A stretch of 64,000 nucleotides of DNA from Candidatus Hydrogenedens sp. (GTDB taxonomy: Bacteria; Hydrogenedentota; Hydrogenedentia; Hydrogenedentales; JAEUWI01): positions 186,001 to 250,000 of the forward strand of contig WGMK01000007.1 in NCBI GenBank assembly GCA_016125095.1, written 5' to 3'. Below the pieces are notes generated by a model that had not been told where the DNA came from, ran no database searches, and saw only the letters and a list, made by a program, of their open reading frames with translations. The translations under genes and the position numbers were made by a program. Numbering within the stretch: position 1 is the first letter of the stretch; each line of letters starts with the position of its first letter. Of the stretch, positions 51,661 to 60,355 are shown piece by piece.

Positions 51661-52130
51661 AACGCGTCTGCACGGTGGGGCGAGACTCCGTCGAGCCATC
51701 TTGACGCGTGCGTGGTGGTGCCGGAGCACAATCCTGACGCCGGACCATGATCCTCGGCTCATGGGGACATTCGCCCCACCGATTGCGGCGCAGCCGCCTT
51801 GGAGTGCGGGAGCTAGCTCCCGCTTTGCGTAGGGAGCGAATAGCTCCCGTCATCGTGAGGCTGGCTTGTATCCGCCGCCCAAGCGACGGAAGCGCGCTTC
51901 CTGATGAAGGCGGCAGCCCGCTGCCGCAGTCCAAGGCAGCAAGCTGCACAAAGCGAGTCTGCACGGTGGGGCGAGACTCTGTCGAGCCATCTTGACGCGA
52001 TCACGTCAAGGAGGCCGCCGCGCTTCGCTCGCGATGACGATGTTGGGGGGCATGGCTTCGCACTCTTTTCGTTCTCGAATCCCATCCGCCCCCAGATTCG
52101 TCCTTGCGAGTAGCGAGTCCCCGAGCGACG
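51661..52130 (-). repeat. Composite palindromic repeat, copy C (longest, uninterrupted)
   Basis: Read on the minus strand, it starts with GACTCGCTACTCGCAAGGAC, then GTCATCGCGAGCGAAGCGCG, ATGGCTCGACAGAGTCTCGC, GCAGCTTGCTGC, GCGGCAGCGGGCTGCCGC, GGAAGCGCGCTTCC, GACGGGAGCTATTCGCTCCC, GCGGGAGCTAGCTCCCGC, GGCGGCTGCGCCGC, GGGGCGAATGTCCCC, and a second ATGGCTCGACGGAGTCTCGC block. It preserves the empty target site (CCCGCA-CT-CCAAGG, near 51806) that the IS110 element occupies in copy A. This fills most of the 874-bp gap between the EF-G-like and acyl-CoA dehydrogenase genes. Confidence 0.88.
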
Positions 52131-52161
52131 CGTTAGTCTTTGGGCCGCACCGGAGGTGCGT

Positions 52162-52319
52162 CCGTTCTTAGCCCGAGGCAAAGCGCAGCGCAGCCCCGGG
52201 AATCTTGTCGCATGCCAAAGAGCCCCGGATGGGGCGAAACTGTGACGCCCCATCCGGGGCTGGCTGGTCTCGTCCGTGTACCCGGGGCTCCGCTGCGCTT
52301 TGCCCCGGGCTAAGAACGG
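52162..52319. repeat. Nested inverted repeat with 39-bp arms
   Basis: CCGTTCTTAGCCCGAGGCAA through AGCCCCGGG (52162-52200) and its inverse (52281-52319) differ at two of 39 positions. Inside is a perfect 16-bp hairpin, AGCCCCGGATGGGGCG (52221-52236) with CGCCCCATCCGGGGCT (52246-52261). Small palindromes (GCACCGGAGGTGC and CGCCTTCGGCG) flank it on both sides. The size and nesting suggest a mini-element mobilised in trans. Confidence 0.9.
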
Positions 52320-52413
52320 TCACGCCTTCGGCGCTTCGGGTGTGCCTTCATTTTTCTGCAAATAGTGTGATTACGCATACCCGTACCGCGTACCCATCTC
52401 CCCAAGAAAGCGC

Positions 52414-52442
52414 TTTACAGAAAGCGGTTCTTGCTCTATACT
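52414..52442 (+). promoter_or_regulatory. Near-consensus promoter of the second acyl-CoA dehydrogenase
   Basis: TTTACA (52414-52419) and TATACT (52437-52442) are 17 bases apart. The start codon is 83 bases downstream behind GGAGGA. Confidence 0.75.
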
Positions 52443-52524
52443 TATCGGTAGGTCGGTGTGGCGAGTCGTACTGCAGGGCGTAGACGGCATCGCTGCATCC
52501 ATGTTCATTGGAGGAATTTTTGCA

Positions 52525-54474
52525 ATGCAAGTAGGCGACGAGAAGAAGCAGGTCTCGCTGGACGTGGCCGAAGACTCGCGTCATGAAGAATGGGAAGCGC
52601 CCAGCTTTGTGGCGGATTTGTTCGCGGGCGACTTCAACTGGGATCAGATCCATCCCTATCCGCTGCAGTCGGCGGAGGAAAAGAAGATCGGCGATGACTA
52701 CATCGCGAAGCTGCGTCCGATTCTCGAGCAGCACATCGACCCGAGCGAAGTGGATCGCACGGGCATCATTCCGGACGACGCCATCCGCGCCCTGAAGGAC
52801 GTGGGCGCGTTCGGCATGAAGATCGCGAAGGAATACGGCGGCCTGGGTCTATCGCAGACCAATTACAGCCGCATCTGCGCCTACATCAGCAGCTACTGCG
52901 CCTCGACGGGCGCGTGGATCACGGCGCACCAGAGCATCGGCGTGGCCGGTCCGCTCAAGCTGTTCGGCACGAAGGAACAGAAGGACAGGTACCTGCCGCG
53001 TATCGCCAAGGGCGCGGTGTCGGCCTTCGGCCTGACGGAGCCGGGCGTGGGTTCGGACCCCGCGAAGATGACGACTTTCGCCACGCCGACTGAAGACGGC
53101 AAGCACTACATCGTGAACGGCCAGAAGCTTTGGATCACGAACGGCCCCGTGGCCGAGGTGATGATCCTGATGGCGCGCACGCCGAGCATCATGAAGAACG
53201 GCAAGGAAAAGCAGCAGATCACGGCCTTCGTGTTCGAGACGGACACGCCGGGCTTCGAGGTGGTGCACCGCTGCGACTTCATGGGCATCCGCGGCATCCA
53301 AAACGGCCTGCTGAGCTTCAAGGATGTGAAGATCCCGGCCGAGAACATCATCGGCAATCCGGGCGACGGTCTCAAGATCGCGCTGATTACGCTGGTGAAC
53401 GGCCGCCTTTCGATTCCGGCGACGGCCGGCGCGGGCGGCAAGAAGGCAATCACCTACGGCAGCAAGTGGGTGAAGCAGCGCGAGCAGTGGGGCGCGCCCA
53501 TCGGCAAGCACCAGAATACGGGCTACAAGGTGGCGCGTATCGCGGCCGAGACCTACGCTTCCGAAGCCATCACGTGGATGTCGTGCGCCTTCGCCGACAG
53601 CGGCAAGATGGATATCCGCATCGAGGCGGCCATGGCGAAGTACTTCTGCACCGAGGTCGGCTGCCAGAACGCGGACGACTTCCTGCAAATCCGCGGCGGC
53701 CGCGGCTATGAGACGGCCGAGTCGCTGGCGGCCCGCGGCGAGGATCCGGTGCCGGCCGAGCGCTTCGTTCGCGACGCCCGCATCGCGCGTATTGTGGAAG
53801 GCACCAGCGAAATCATGCGCCTGTACATCGCCCGCGAGGCCATGGACACGCACGTGCGCCAGATTGTGCCCTTCATGAAGCCGGGCGTGAACAAGCTGCA
53901 GCACTTCCTGAAGAGCTTCTTCCCGTTCTACGCCGGGTGGCTGCCCAAGCAGTTCCTGCCGGCGAAGAGCGACTTCAAGACGGATCACCTCGATTCGCGC
54001 AACCGGGCGCACCTGGCCTACATCGCGCGCTCCTCGAAGCGCCTGGCCCGCACGATGTTCTTCACGATGGCCAAGTACGGTCCGAAACTCGAGCGTGAGC
54101 AGATGATCATGAGCAACTTCGTGGACATCGGCACGGACCTGTTCGCGATGGCCGCCACGCTGAACTACGCCGACGCGCATCTGGCCACCTGTGCGGACAA
54201 GCAGTCCATCCAGGATCTCGCCGACCTGTTCTGCTCGGACGCCCGCAAGCGCATTGAGACGAACTTCAAGGCGGTGAAGAAGAACCACAACAACAAGTAC
54301 AACGTTGTGGCCGGCCACGCGATGGACGGCAAGTACGACTGGTGGTGCGATGGCACCTACGAGGACGTGCCCCCCGGCTACATGAAGAACTTCAACGCCT
54401 CCATCAAGGCCTTCGAAGCCAAGCACGGCGAAGGCTCGATGGCAGTCGAAGAAGAACTGCTGGTCTCCAAGTAA
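52525..54474 (+). CDS. Acyl-CoA dehydrogenase, long (ACADVL/ACAD9-type), second copy
   Basis: 649 residues from the ATG at 52525 with GGAGGA upstream and a strong promoter. The opening EEWEAPSFVADLFAGDFNWDQIHPYP parallels the other copy (KEWRKPSFMKDLFLGDFRFELIEPFP). The middle domain AFGLTEPGVGSDPAKMTTF and the C-terminal LKIALITLVNGRLSIPATAG, LQIRGGRGYETAESLAARGE and RIVEGTSEIMRLYIAREAMD segments are complete, followed by the about 180-residue helical extension (ARSSKRLARTMFFTMAKYGPKLEREQ). It should oxidise long-chain acyl-CoA, passing electrons to an electron-transfer flavoprotein not in the window. A terminator follows. Conservation between the copies suggests an old duplication, not a recent one. 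Confidence 0.95.
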   Translation: MQVGDEKKQVSLDVAEDSRHEEWEAPSFVADLFAGDFNWDQIHPYPLQSAEEKKIGDDYIAKLRPILEQHIDPSEVDRTGIIPDDAIRALKDVGAFGMKIAKEYGGLGLSQTNYSRICAYISSYCASTGAWITAHQSIGVAGPLKLFGTKEQKDRYLPRIAKGAVSAFGLTEPGVGSDPAKMTTFATPTEDGKHYIVNGQKLWITNGPVAEVMILMARTPSIMKNGKEKQQITAFVFETDTPGFEVVHRCDFMGIRGIQNGLLSFKDVKIPAENIIGNPGDGLKIALITLVNGRLSIPATAGAGGKKAITYGSKWVKQREQWGAPIGKHQNTGYKVARIAAETYASEAITWMSCAFADSGKMDIRIEAAMAKYFCTEVGCQNADDFLQIRGGRGYETAESLAARGEDPVPAERFVRDARIARIVEGTSEIMRLYIAREAMDTHVRQIVPFMKPGVNKLQHFLKSFFPFYAGWLPKQFLPAKSDFKTDHLDSRNRAHLAYIARSSKRLARTMFFTMAKYGPKLEREQMIMSNFVDIGTDLFAMAATLNYADAHLATCADKQSIQDLADLFCSDARKRIETNFKAVKKNHNNKYNVVAGHAMDGKYDWWCDGTYEDVPPGYMKNFNASIKAFEAKHGEGSMAVEEELLVSK

Positions 54475-54496
54475 TCCGCAGGGCGAAAATAATCCC

Positions 54497-54530
54497 AGGG
54501 GCGGTCCGGTTTTCCGGGCCGCCCCTTTCG
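54497..54530 (+). terminator. Rho-independent terminator
   Basis: GGGGCGG (54498-54504) pairs with CCGCCCC (54519-54525), extended inward by CCGG/CCGG with one bulge, followed by TTTCGCTTT. It lies 23 bases after the acyl-CoA dehydrogenase stop. Confidence 0.85.
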
Positions 54531-54532
54531 CT

Positions 54533-54560
54533 TTGTATTTTTGTACGCTTTAGTTATGAT
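54533..54560 (+). promoter_or_regulatory. Promoter of the thioredoxin-cytochrome-monooxygenase fusion gene
   Basis: TTGTAT (54533-54538) and TATGAT (54555-54560) are 16 bases apart, directly after the preceding terminator and 33 bases before the ATG at 54594. Confidence 0.65.
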
Positions 54561-54593
54561 ACCGTGGTACTCAATTCTGCGGAGAAACCGGTT

Positions 54594-56318
54594 ATGGCAT
54601 CCACATTTCTGCGTATGGTTGTCTGCACGTGCGCTTTTGCGGCGGTGTCCTCATGGGCACACGCGGGCGCGCTGCAAGACCTCGTGCTCAAGGACATCCG
54701 CTACCTGCCGCGTACGTTGACCGAGACGGGCGATGCGGAAGCGCGGGCGATCATCCTCGTGGACAGCACCTGCGGGGAGTGTACCCCGGCGCTCGCCGTG
54801 GCGAAGGAACTCGAAGGCACGCCGGATGCCGAGGGCGTGACCTTCCTCCTGGTCAACACGGGTGTTTCCGATGATATCCGGCAGATGGCTTATTACGCCT
54901 TAATCAACGACGTACCGTTCTTCGGACTCAAGGACCGCAATGCAGTCATCGCCGACCAACTGGGCGTCACCAGTTTGCCGGCGGCCGTACTGGTTGGAAA
55001 GGACTGGGAGCCGCTCTGGCACGGTACCGTGGACGCGCTGGGCGCGGCGCTGGCCGCACGCAAGGCGGGCATGCCACTGCCCGAAGTATCCGCAGGCGGT
55101 TCCTGCGCCATCGCACATTCAGAACCGCTGGCCGATTCTGCGCCGGTTGACTATTCGAAAGACATTGCCCCGCTGCTGAACCAGCATTGCGTGGCCTGCC
55201 ACCGTCCGAACGGCGGGGGCCCTTTCTCGCTCACCAGCTACAAGCGGGCCACGGCCCACGCCGACATGCTGGCGGAGGTGGTGCAGGAGGGCCGGATGCC
55301 CCCGTGGTACGCCCACGAGGACTTCGGCACCTTCCGCGATCAGCCGAACATGACGGATGCCGAGCGGACGCTGCTGGCACGCTGGGTGGCCCAGGGCATG
55401 CCCGAGGGCGACCCGGATGCCGCGCCGGAAACGCCGGAGTTTAATGACGAGGGCTGGCGGCTCGACCCGGACGTGATTATCGAGGCGAGCGAGGTGAGCG
55501 CGATTCCCGCCAAGGGCTTCGTGCCGTATCAGTACATCTTCCTGCCCTACACCTTCGAGGAAGATACCTACGTTCAGGCCATTGAGATCAAGCCCAGCAA
55601 CCCCTCGGTGGTGCACCACGCAAACCTGGCGTATGTGCATGAGGGGTACAACGTGGACCAGAACAGCGACTTCCTGACGGGGATGGTGCCGGGCGGTATG
55701 CCCTCGGTGATGGACGGCGACCGCGCCTGGATGATTCCCAAGGGCGTCGGGCTGGTGCTCCAGATTCACCATGTCACCACCGGAAAGATCGAGATGAACC
55801 GGATGTCGGTCGGGCTGCGTTTCCCGCGCGACGTGGTGAACAAGCGCCTGTATTACCACAATCTCGACGGCGACGCGCGAATCGATATTCCGCCACACGC
55901 GCGGGCCTGGAAGCTGGAAGACAGCGTGACGCTGGACGAGGACGCCACGGGCCTCGGCCTGTTCACGCACATGCACCTGCGCGGGCGCGATATGACTTTC
56001 TACGCGAAGTACCCGGACGGCCGCAGCGAGACGCTCTTGTCGCTGCCGAACTACGACTTCAATTGGCAATTGACCTATCGCTATCCGCCGGATACGGCCA
56101 AGTTTCCCAAAGGCACCGAGATCGACGTCGTGGCGCACTATGACAACAGCCGCTTCAATCCGTACAACCCCGATCCGGAAAAGGAAGTGAAGGAGGGGCC
56201 GCAATCCGTGGACGAGATGATGAATGGCTTCTTCGTGTTCACCAAGGACAGCGGGCAGCTCGGGCTGCGGATAGACCCCGCCACGGGGCATGTGCTTGAA
56301 CGTCTAGCTGCGAAATGA
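54594..56318 (+). CDS. Exported fusion: thioredoxin-like domain + c-type cytochrome + copper type II monooxygenase-like domain
   Basis: 574 residues from the ATG at 54594; a signal peptide ends near WAHAGALQ. Residues about 30-165 are thioredoxin-like, with VDSTCGECTPALAVAKEL (CGEC redox pair at about 60) and the cis-Pro loop TSLPAAVLVG. A cytochrome c domain follows with the haem site CVACHRPNGGGPFSL at about 200 and a distal Met candidate in EGRMPPWYA. From about 280 the domain resembles the copper type II ascorbate-dependent monooxygenase/PHM superfamily: VVHHANLAYVHEG, LQIHHVTTG and THMHLRGRDMTFYAKYPDG give the His-His and His-x-His copper-site patterns. It would act in the periplasm as a redox enzyme; the substrate is unknown. 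Confidence 0.82.
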   Translation: MASTFLRMVVCTCAFAAVSSWAHAGALQDLVLKDIRYLPRTLTETGDAEARAIILVDSTCGECTPALAVAKELEGTPDAEGVTFLLVNTGVSDDIRQMAYYALINDVPFFGLKDRNAVIADQLGVTSLPAAVLVGKDWEPLWHGTVDALGAALAARKAGMPLPEVSAGGSCAIAHSEPLADSAPVDYSKDIAPLLNQHCVACHRPNGGGPFSLTSYKRATAHADMLAEVVQEGRMPPWYAHEDFGTFRDQPNMTDAERTLLARWVAQGMPEGDPDAAPETPEFNDEGWRLDPDVIIEASEVSAIPAKGFVPYQYIFLPYTFEEDTYVQAIEIKPSNPSVVHHANLAYVHEGYNVDQNSDFLTGMVPGGMPSVMDGDRAWMIPKGVGLVLQIHHVTTGKIEMNRMSVGLRFPRDVVNKRLYYHNLDGDARIDIPPHARAWKLEDSVTLDEDATGLGLFTHMHLRGRDMTFYAKYPDGRSETLLSLPNYDFNWQLTYRYPPDTAKFPKGTEIDVVAHYDNSRFNPYNPDPEKEVKEGPQSVDEMMNGFFVFTKDSGQLGLRIDPATGHVLERLAAK

Positions 56319-56358
56319 GCTGGATGATTCCGGGAGCAGTAAGCCGGATGCCGGGTGC

Positions 56359-58527
56359 ATGCTGAAGCCGCTACGCGATTACCTGTCCCTGCTGGGGCCG
56401 TCCTCGGGGCTGCTGGACGAATTGCGCCAGTCGCTGCTGCGCCGCACGCTGCCGGGCATGGTCATGCTCGGGCTGCCACTGGCCGCGCTGGTGCTCGTGC
56501 TCGAGGCGCTCGACGGCAAACCCGGACTCGCGGTCTTCTACGGCACGGTCGCGGTGGCCAGTATCACCATCTTGAGCCTCAAGCCGGTGCCGTACAAGCT
56601 GCGCGCGGTGGTGCTGTTTTTCGTGATTTACGCCATCGCGCTTTCCGAATTGAAATACTACGGCGCGCACGGCCTGTCTATCTCGTATTTCACCGCCATG
56701 ACGCTGTTCGTGCTGTTGTTTTTCGGCACACGCGAAGCGATAGGCGCCTACTTTCTAGGACTGCTCTCCGAAGGCACTGCGGCGGTGCTTTACGTCGCGT
56801 GGCTGCCCGATCCCGTGCAGGAATTGTCGGCCGGCGGGTGGATTGCCCACCTGTTCACCTACACCTGGCTCACGTTGAGCGTCGTGATTGGCGTCAGCCT
56901 GCTCTTGCGAAGCATGGAGGCCGTGCAGCAGGCGAGCGACAGCCTGGTGCAGCGGCTCCAAAACGAAGTGGGGGAGCGCAAGCGCGCCGAGGAATCGCTG
57001 AAATCGAGCGAGGCGCGCTACAGTTTGTTGGCCGAACACGGCTCGGAAATCATCTGGGAGTGCGACGACAGCCTGACCTGCCGTTTTGTGTCGCCGGCGG
57101 TCGAGCATCTGCTGGGATGGTCGCCGCAGGAATTGATTGGGCGGCCCGCCGCAAGCGTGCTGGCGCTCGCCACCGACGAAGTCGAACGGCACATGATGGA
57201 ACTCATTGCGGTGCGCGACAGCGGCAATACCGGCATCCCCGGCGAGATATCGCTGCGCGGCAAGGACGGGCACCTGTACTGGTTCGAGATGCGCTCGATC
57301 CGGCACATGGATGAATCGGGGCAGTTTCTCGGCATCAGCGGCTCGTTCCGCGATATTACCCGCCGCAAGGCCATTGAAGAGCAACTCGTGCATGCGCAGA
57401 AGATGGAGGCTATCGGACAGCTGGCCGGCGGCGTGGCGCACGATTTCAACAACATTCTCCAGGCCATTCGGGGGCATACAGAGCTGGCGCTGGACCGGCT
57501 GGGCGACGAGGTCAAGCTGGATCGGCACCTTCGGGTGATTGACGAGTCGGCGGAACGGGCGCGTGTGCTGGTGGCGAAGTTGCTCGCGTTCAGCCGACGC
57601 GACGCGAGCCGCCCGATGTATCTCGACCTGAACATGGTAGTAAACGAACTGCACGGCATGCTCCAGCGCATGCTCGGCGAGCGGGTCGAATTGGTGTTCG
57701 ATCCCGATGACGAAGCCCCGGCCGTGCTGGCCGACCCCGGGCAGATTGAACAGATTCTGGTGAATCTCTGCGTGAACGCCCGCGATGCGATGCCGCAGGG
57801 CGGGCGGATTCTGATTCGCACGGCACGCCGTCGCGCCGACGCGGGCTTCGCCGCTGCGAATATCGAGGTCAACGAGGGCGGTTTGTACGCGCTATTGCAG
57901 ATTGAGGACGAAGGAGAGGGCATTCCGGAAGAGTCGCGGCCGCGCGTGTTCGACCCTTTCTACACCACCAAACCGCTCGGTGAAGGCACCGGACTGGGTT
58001 TGTCGACGGTGTATGGCGTCGTCAAGGGAGCGAACGGTCTCGTCACCTTCGATACGGAAGTTGGACGAGGCACGCGCTTCGACATTCTCCTGCCCGGATT
58101 CGAGTCGCAATCGCGCTCGAAAACGGAGGCCGCATCGGAAAAGGCGTTCCATAGTCAGGACTCGGAGCTCATTCTCGTGGCCGAGGACGAGGCCATGGTG
58201 CGTAATTTGGCCGCAGAGTCGCTGATCGCGGCGGGTTATCAAGTCATCGAGGCCTCGGACGGCGAAGAGGCCTGGGCGTTGTTTCTCGAACGGGAGACAG
58301 AAATCGATTTGTGCCTGCTCGACGTCGTGATGCCGAAACTCGATGGCCACGAGCTGCGGGCGCGTATCAAGGAGAGAAAGCCCCGAATACCGGTCATCTT
58401 CGCCAGCGGCTATTCGGACGAACAACTGGATGCCGATGGGGGTTTGGCGGATGCGCCATTGTTGAAGAAACCCTACCACCGCACCGAGTTGCTTTCCGTG
58501 ATCCACGAGACGCTGCACGGCGGCTGA
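56359..58527 (+). CDS. Hybrid sensor histidine kinase/response regulator
   Basis: 722 residues. The first 190 residues have about six membrane helices (PGMVMLGLPLAALVLVLEAL, LRAVVLFFVIYAIALSELKYYG, FTAMTLFVLLFFGTREAIGAYFLGLL, WLTLSVVIGVSLLL). A short coiled coil (about 195-220) leads to a PAS domain (225-340: SLLAEHGSEIIWECDDSLTCRFVSPAVEHLLGW). The HisKA phospho-acceptor is in GGVAHDFNNILQAIRG (His near 360), followed by a HATPase domain with LVNLCVNARDAM, EDEGEGIPEE and LGEGTGLGLSTVYGVV. A receiver domain (about 600-720) has EDEAMV and the phosphorylatable Asp in CLLDVVMPKLDG. The GGVAHDFNN subtype commonly acts on transcription or secondary messengers; no partner gene is adjacent. Confidence 0.95.
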   Translation: MLKPLRDYLSLLGPSSGLLDELRQSLLRRTLPGMVMLGLPLAALVLVLEALDGKPGLAVFYGTVAVASITILSLKPVPYKLRAVVLFFVIYAIALSELKYYGAHGLSISYFTAMTLFVLLFFGTREAIGAYFLGLLSEGTAAVLYVAWLPDPVQELSAGGWIAHLFTYTWLTLSVVIGVSLLLRSMEAVQQASDSLVQRLQNEVGERKRAEESLKSSEARYSLLAEHGSEIIWECDDSLTCRFVSPAVEHLLGWSPQELIGRPAASVLALATDEVERHMMELIAVRDSGNTGIPGEISLRGKDGHLYWFEMRSIRHMDESGQFLGISGSFRDITRRKAIEEQLVHAQKMEAIGQLAGGVAHDFNNILQAIRGHTELALDRLGDEVKLDRHLRVIDESAERARVLVAKLLAFSRRDASRPMYLDLNMVVNELHGMLQRMLGERVELVFDPDDEAPAVLADPGQIEQILVNLCVNARDAMPQGGRILIRTARRRADAGFAAANIEVNEGGLYALLQIEDEGEGIPEESRPRVFDPFYTTKPLGEGTGLGLSTVYGVVKGANGLVTFDTEVGRGTRFDILLPGFESQSRSKTEAASEKAFHSQDSELILVAEDEAMVRNLAAESLIAAGYQVIEASDGEEAWALFLERETEIDLCLLDVVMPKLDGHELRARIKERKPRIPVIFASGYSDEQLDADGGLADAPLLKKPYHRTELLSVIHETLHGG

Positions 58528-58535
58528 AGTCCGGG

Positions 58536-59159
58536 TCAGAACCGGATTTCGAATCCAACGCAAAGGTGCGGCTCGAGCGGGTGCTTCTCGAGTACTTCAT
58601 AGCGCTGCTTCACCAGCGGCCATTCTTCCACTGTGCAGGCGCCATAGACATACTCAACGCCGATGCCGTCCCGGGCGAATTCGGACACTACCTCCACGGG
58701 CGGCTTGAACCGGAAACGGTAGTGGCGGCCGATTTCGGTCATGCCGTAACGGCGATAGAATCGCTGCGCCGCGCGGTCCTGGCTCCAGTATTCCAGGCGT
58801 CGGACGCCAAGCCGCTGCGCATCCTCGATTGAGGCCTTGATCAGCCGGTCGCCGAGGCCCAGGCCCGCGAATTCCGGCAAGCGGCCGAATTCGAGCACAT
58901 AACCGCCGGGACTGTCCTTAAGAAAACAGATCTCGCCCGGCTCGTTGTCATACTCGATATCCGTCAGGCCGACCAGGGCGCCGTCCACCTCGGCCACCAG
59001 CCGCGTCGAACGATGCCCTGCATAGTCGGGGCGCTCCTGGATGGCGTAGTTCCAGGCGTGCGATATCGACATGATGATGGCGTGCGCCCGCATCCAGGCG
59101 GTCTGATCGCTCTCGGCGTAGGGTCTAATTTGGATGTCAGGCGCTGTGGGACTACTCAT
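58536..59159 (-). CDS. GNAT-family N-acetyltransferase
   Basis: 207 residues. The central region VAEVDGALVGLTDIEYDNEPG and the acetyl-CoA loop LPEFAGLGLGDRLIKASIEDAQRLG with the pattern x-x-G-x-G-x-x-L are GNAT motif A, and AAQRFYRRYGMTEIGRHYRF is motif B. The 50-residue C-terminal part is not common to the family. Its ATG overlaps the stop of the upstream EF-hand protein gene by eight bases. Substrate unknown. Confidence 0.85.
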   Translation of the reverse strand: MSSPTAPDIQIRPYAESDQTAWMRAHAIIMSISHAWNYAIQERPDYAGHRSTRLVAEVDGALVGLTDIEYDNEPGEICFLKDSPGGYVLEFGRLPEFAGLGLGDRLIKASIEDAQRLGVRRLEYWSQDRAAQRFYRRYGMTEIGRHYRFRFKPPVEVVSEFARDGIGVEYVYGACTVEEWPLVKQRYEVLEKHPLEPHLCVGFEIRF

Positions 59160-60300
59160 CGGGGGAGATTACAGACTCCTGCGCGCAGAAGCCATCTTCG
59201 CCCGCGGCGCCGCAGTCGTAATGCCCACCAAGATTGTAGAGTTGCAGCGCCCGCAATAATTCGCCCAACGATATTTGGCCATCCGCCACGCCCTGATAAT
59301 CGCTATCATTCGGCGCACACCCATTGTCCACACCGCGTGCCCCTCTGTAGCTGACCTCAAAGCCGTCCTCAGTGTCCCCGGGGGAGGGTGCACAACGGTA
59401 TCCACCGGTATTGTATATTTGAATAAGTCGCATTAATTCAGGGAGATCGAAGCGCTTATTGCCATTTGTGTCGGCGGTATGAACTACGCCTAGCCCCGCT
59501 CGCGCATGTAGCTCCGCGATATTCACTTGATTATTTCCGTTTAGGTCCAGCTCGAAAAACTCGGTACGAAAAAGGCCAATCCCGGAGAGCTGAGCCTCGG
59601 ATACCCCCAAGGTGCCGCTTTCGTTTGTATCCGCCGTGCTGAAGATTTCGAGCAGTTGACGCGCTTTGATTGCCAGTTCGTCTACTGGTTCGACGGCTTC
59701 CGCAGGGGAGAGACAGAGCGTATAATCGACGGATGCCGGATTGAGGAAATTCAGGATGCCGCGGTAAGAGTACTGGTCGCCATCTGGACTTTGAACCCAC
59801 AGGAATTCACAGCCGCCACCGTCCGCCCTGGATATCGAGACCCATCCATTGAATAGCACGACTTCACGGCTCAAATTTGCCTGGAAGCGATACAGGGGAA
59901 GGTCGACGCCCAAAAAGCGGACGGTCTCATCCAGCGGTTCGAAATTCGGTGTAATGATTTCGTCGTAATAGATGAGCCCCGGAGCGTTGTTGACATTGGA
60001 ATGAATGAGCAGCTGGAAGCTAGCGCCCGCAAGGCTGCATGGAAGTGCCGTCTCACCCAGCAACGCTGCGCCTGCACCAATCCACTCGATGGTACCGATC
60101 GGTTCCCCGTGCGAGGAAAAATTTTCCAAAACGAGCACGTTCAAAGGAACGCTGGATACTTCTGCTGCATTAACAAGATCGAGGTTCAGCGATTGCGAGA
60201 AGAAGCAGGAGTTGGCATAGTCAACCGCCTCGACTCGACCGGAACAAATCAAGGCCGCAAGCAAGACGAAGGCAGACATTTTTCGTGCGAGACAGCGCAT
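59152..60300 (-). CDS. Secreted EF-hand protein with dockerin-like Cys-helix pair
   Basis: 382 residues from the ATG at 60300, which opens a signal peptide (KMSAFVLLAALICSGRVEAVD). The first 200 residues are a beta domain with Cys pairs and no recognised family. From about 220 come EF-hand calcium loops in series: DTNESGTLGVSE, DLNGNNQVNIAE and DTNGNKRFDLPE, each a full 12-residue D-x-D/N-x-x-G-x-hydrophobic-x3-E pattern. The last loop feeds into the helix LMRLIQIYNTGGYRC, and a second copy ends in LLRALQLYNLGGHYDC, with a Cys-rich, Asp-rich connector of about 45 residues. This pair matches the tail of the haloperoxidase at 36973. Likely a calcium-stabilised attachment module; the partner is not identified. 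Confidence 0.8.
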   Translation of the reverse strand: MRCLARKMSAFVLLAALICSGRVEAVDYANSCFFSQSLNLDLVNAAEVSSVPLNVLVLENFSSHGEPIGTIEWIGAGAALLGETALPCSLAGASFQLLIHSNVNNAPGLIYYDEIITPNFEPLDETVRFLGVDLPLYRFQANLSREVVLFNGWVSISRADGGGCEFLWVQSPDGDQYSYRGILNFLNPASVDYTLCLSPAEAVEPVDELAIKARQLLEIFSTADTNESGTLGVSEAQLSGIGLFRTEFFELDLNGNNQVNIAELHARAGLGVVHTADTNGNKRFDLPELMRLIQIYNTGGYRCAPSPGDTEDGFEVSYRGARGVDNGCAPNDSDYQGVADGQISLGELLRALQLYNLGGHYDCGAAGEDGFCAQESVISPDE

Positions 60301-60355
60301 GACCTTCCCCGGTACGCACAATACAGCCCAATCCGCCGGCCACAGCCCTGACCGG

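Noticed and set aside
49674..51731. 685-codon open frame antisense to the EF-G-like gene
   Set aside because: Same antisense artefact; composition is low-complexity Arg/His/Val, and no ribosome site or family motif is visible.
51587..51964. Small open frames inside the palindromic repeats, also at 3624-4010 and 5220-5423
   Set aside because: They share sequence only because the repeats are shared; each ends abruptly at module borders and lacks ribosome sites.
52849..54426. 525-codon open frame antisense to the second acyl-CoA dehydrogenase
   Set aside because: Antisense shadow; no family motif, and the sense gene has promoter, ribosome site and terminator.
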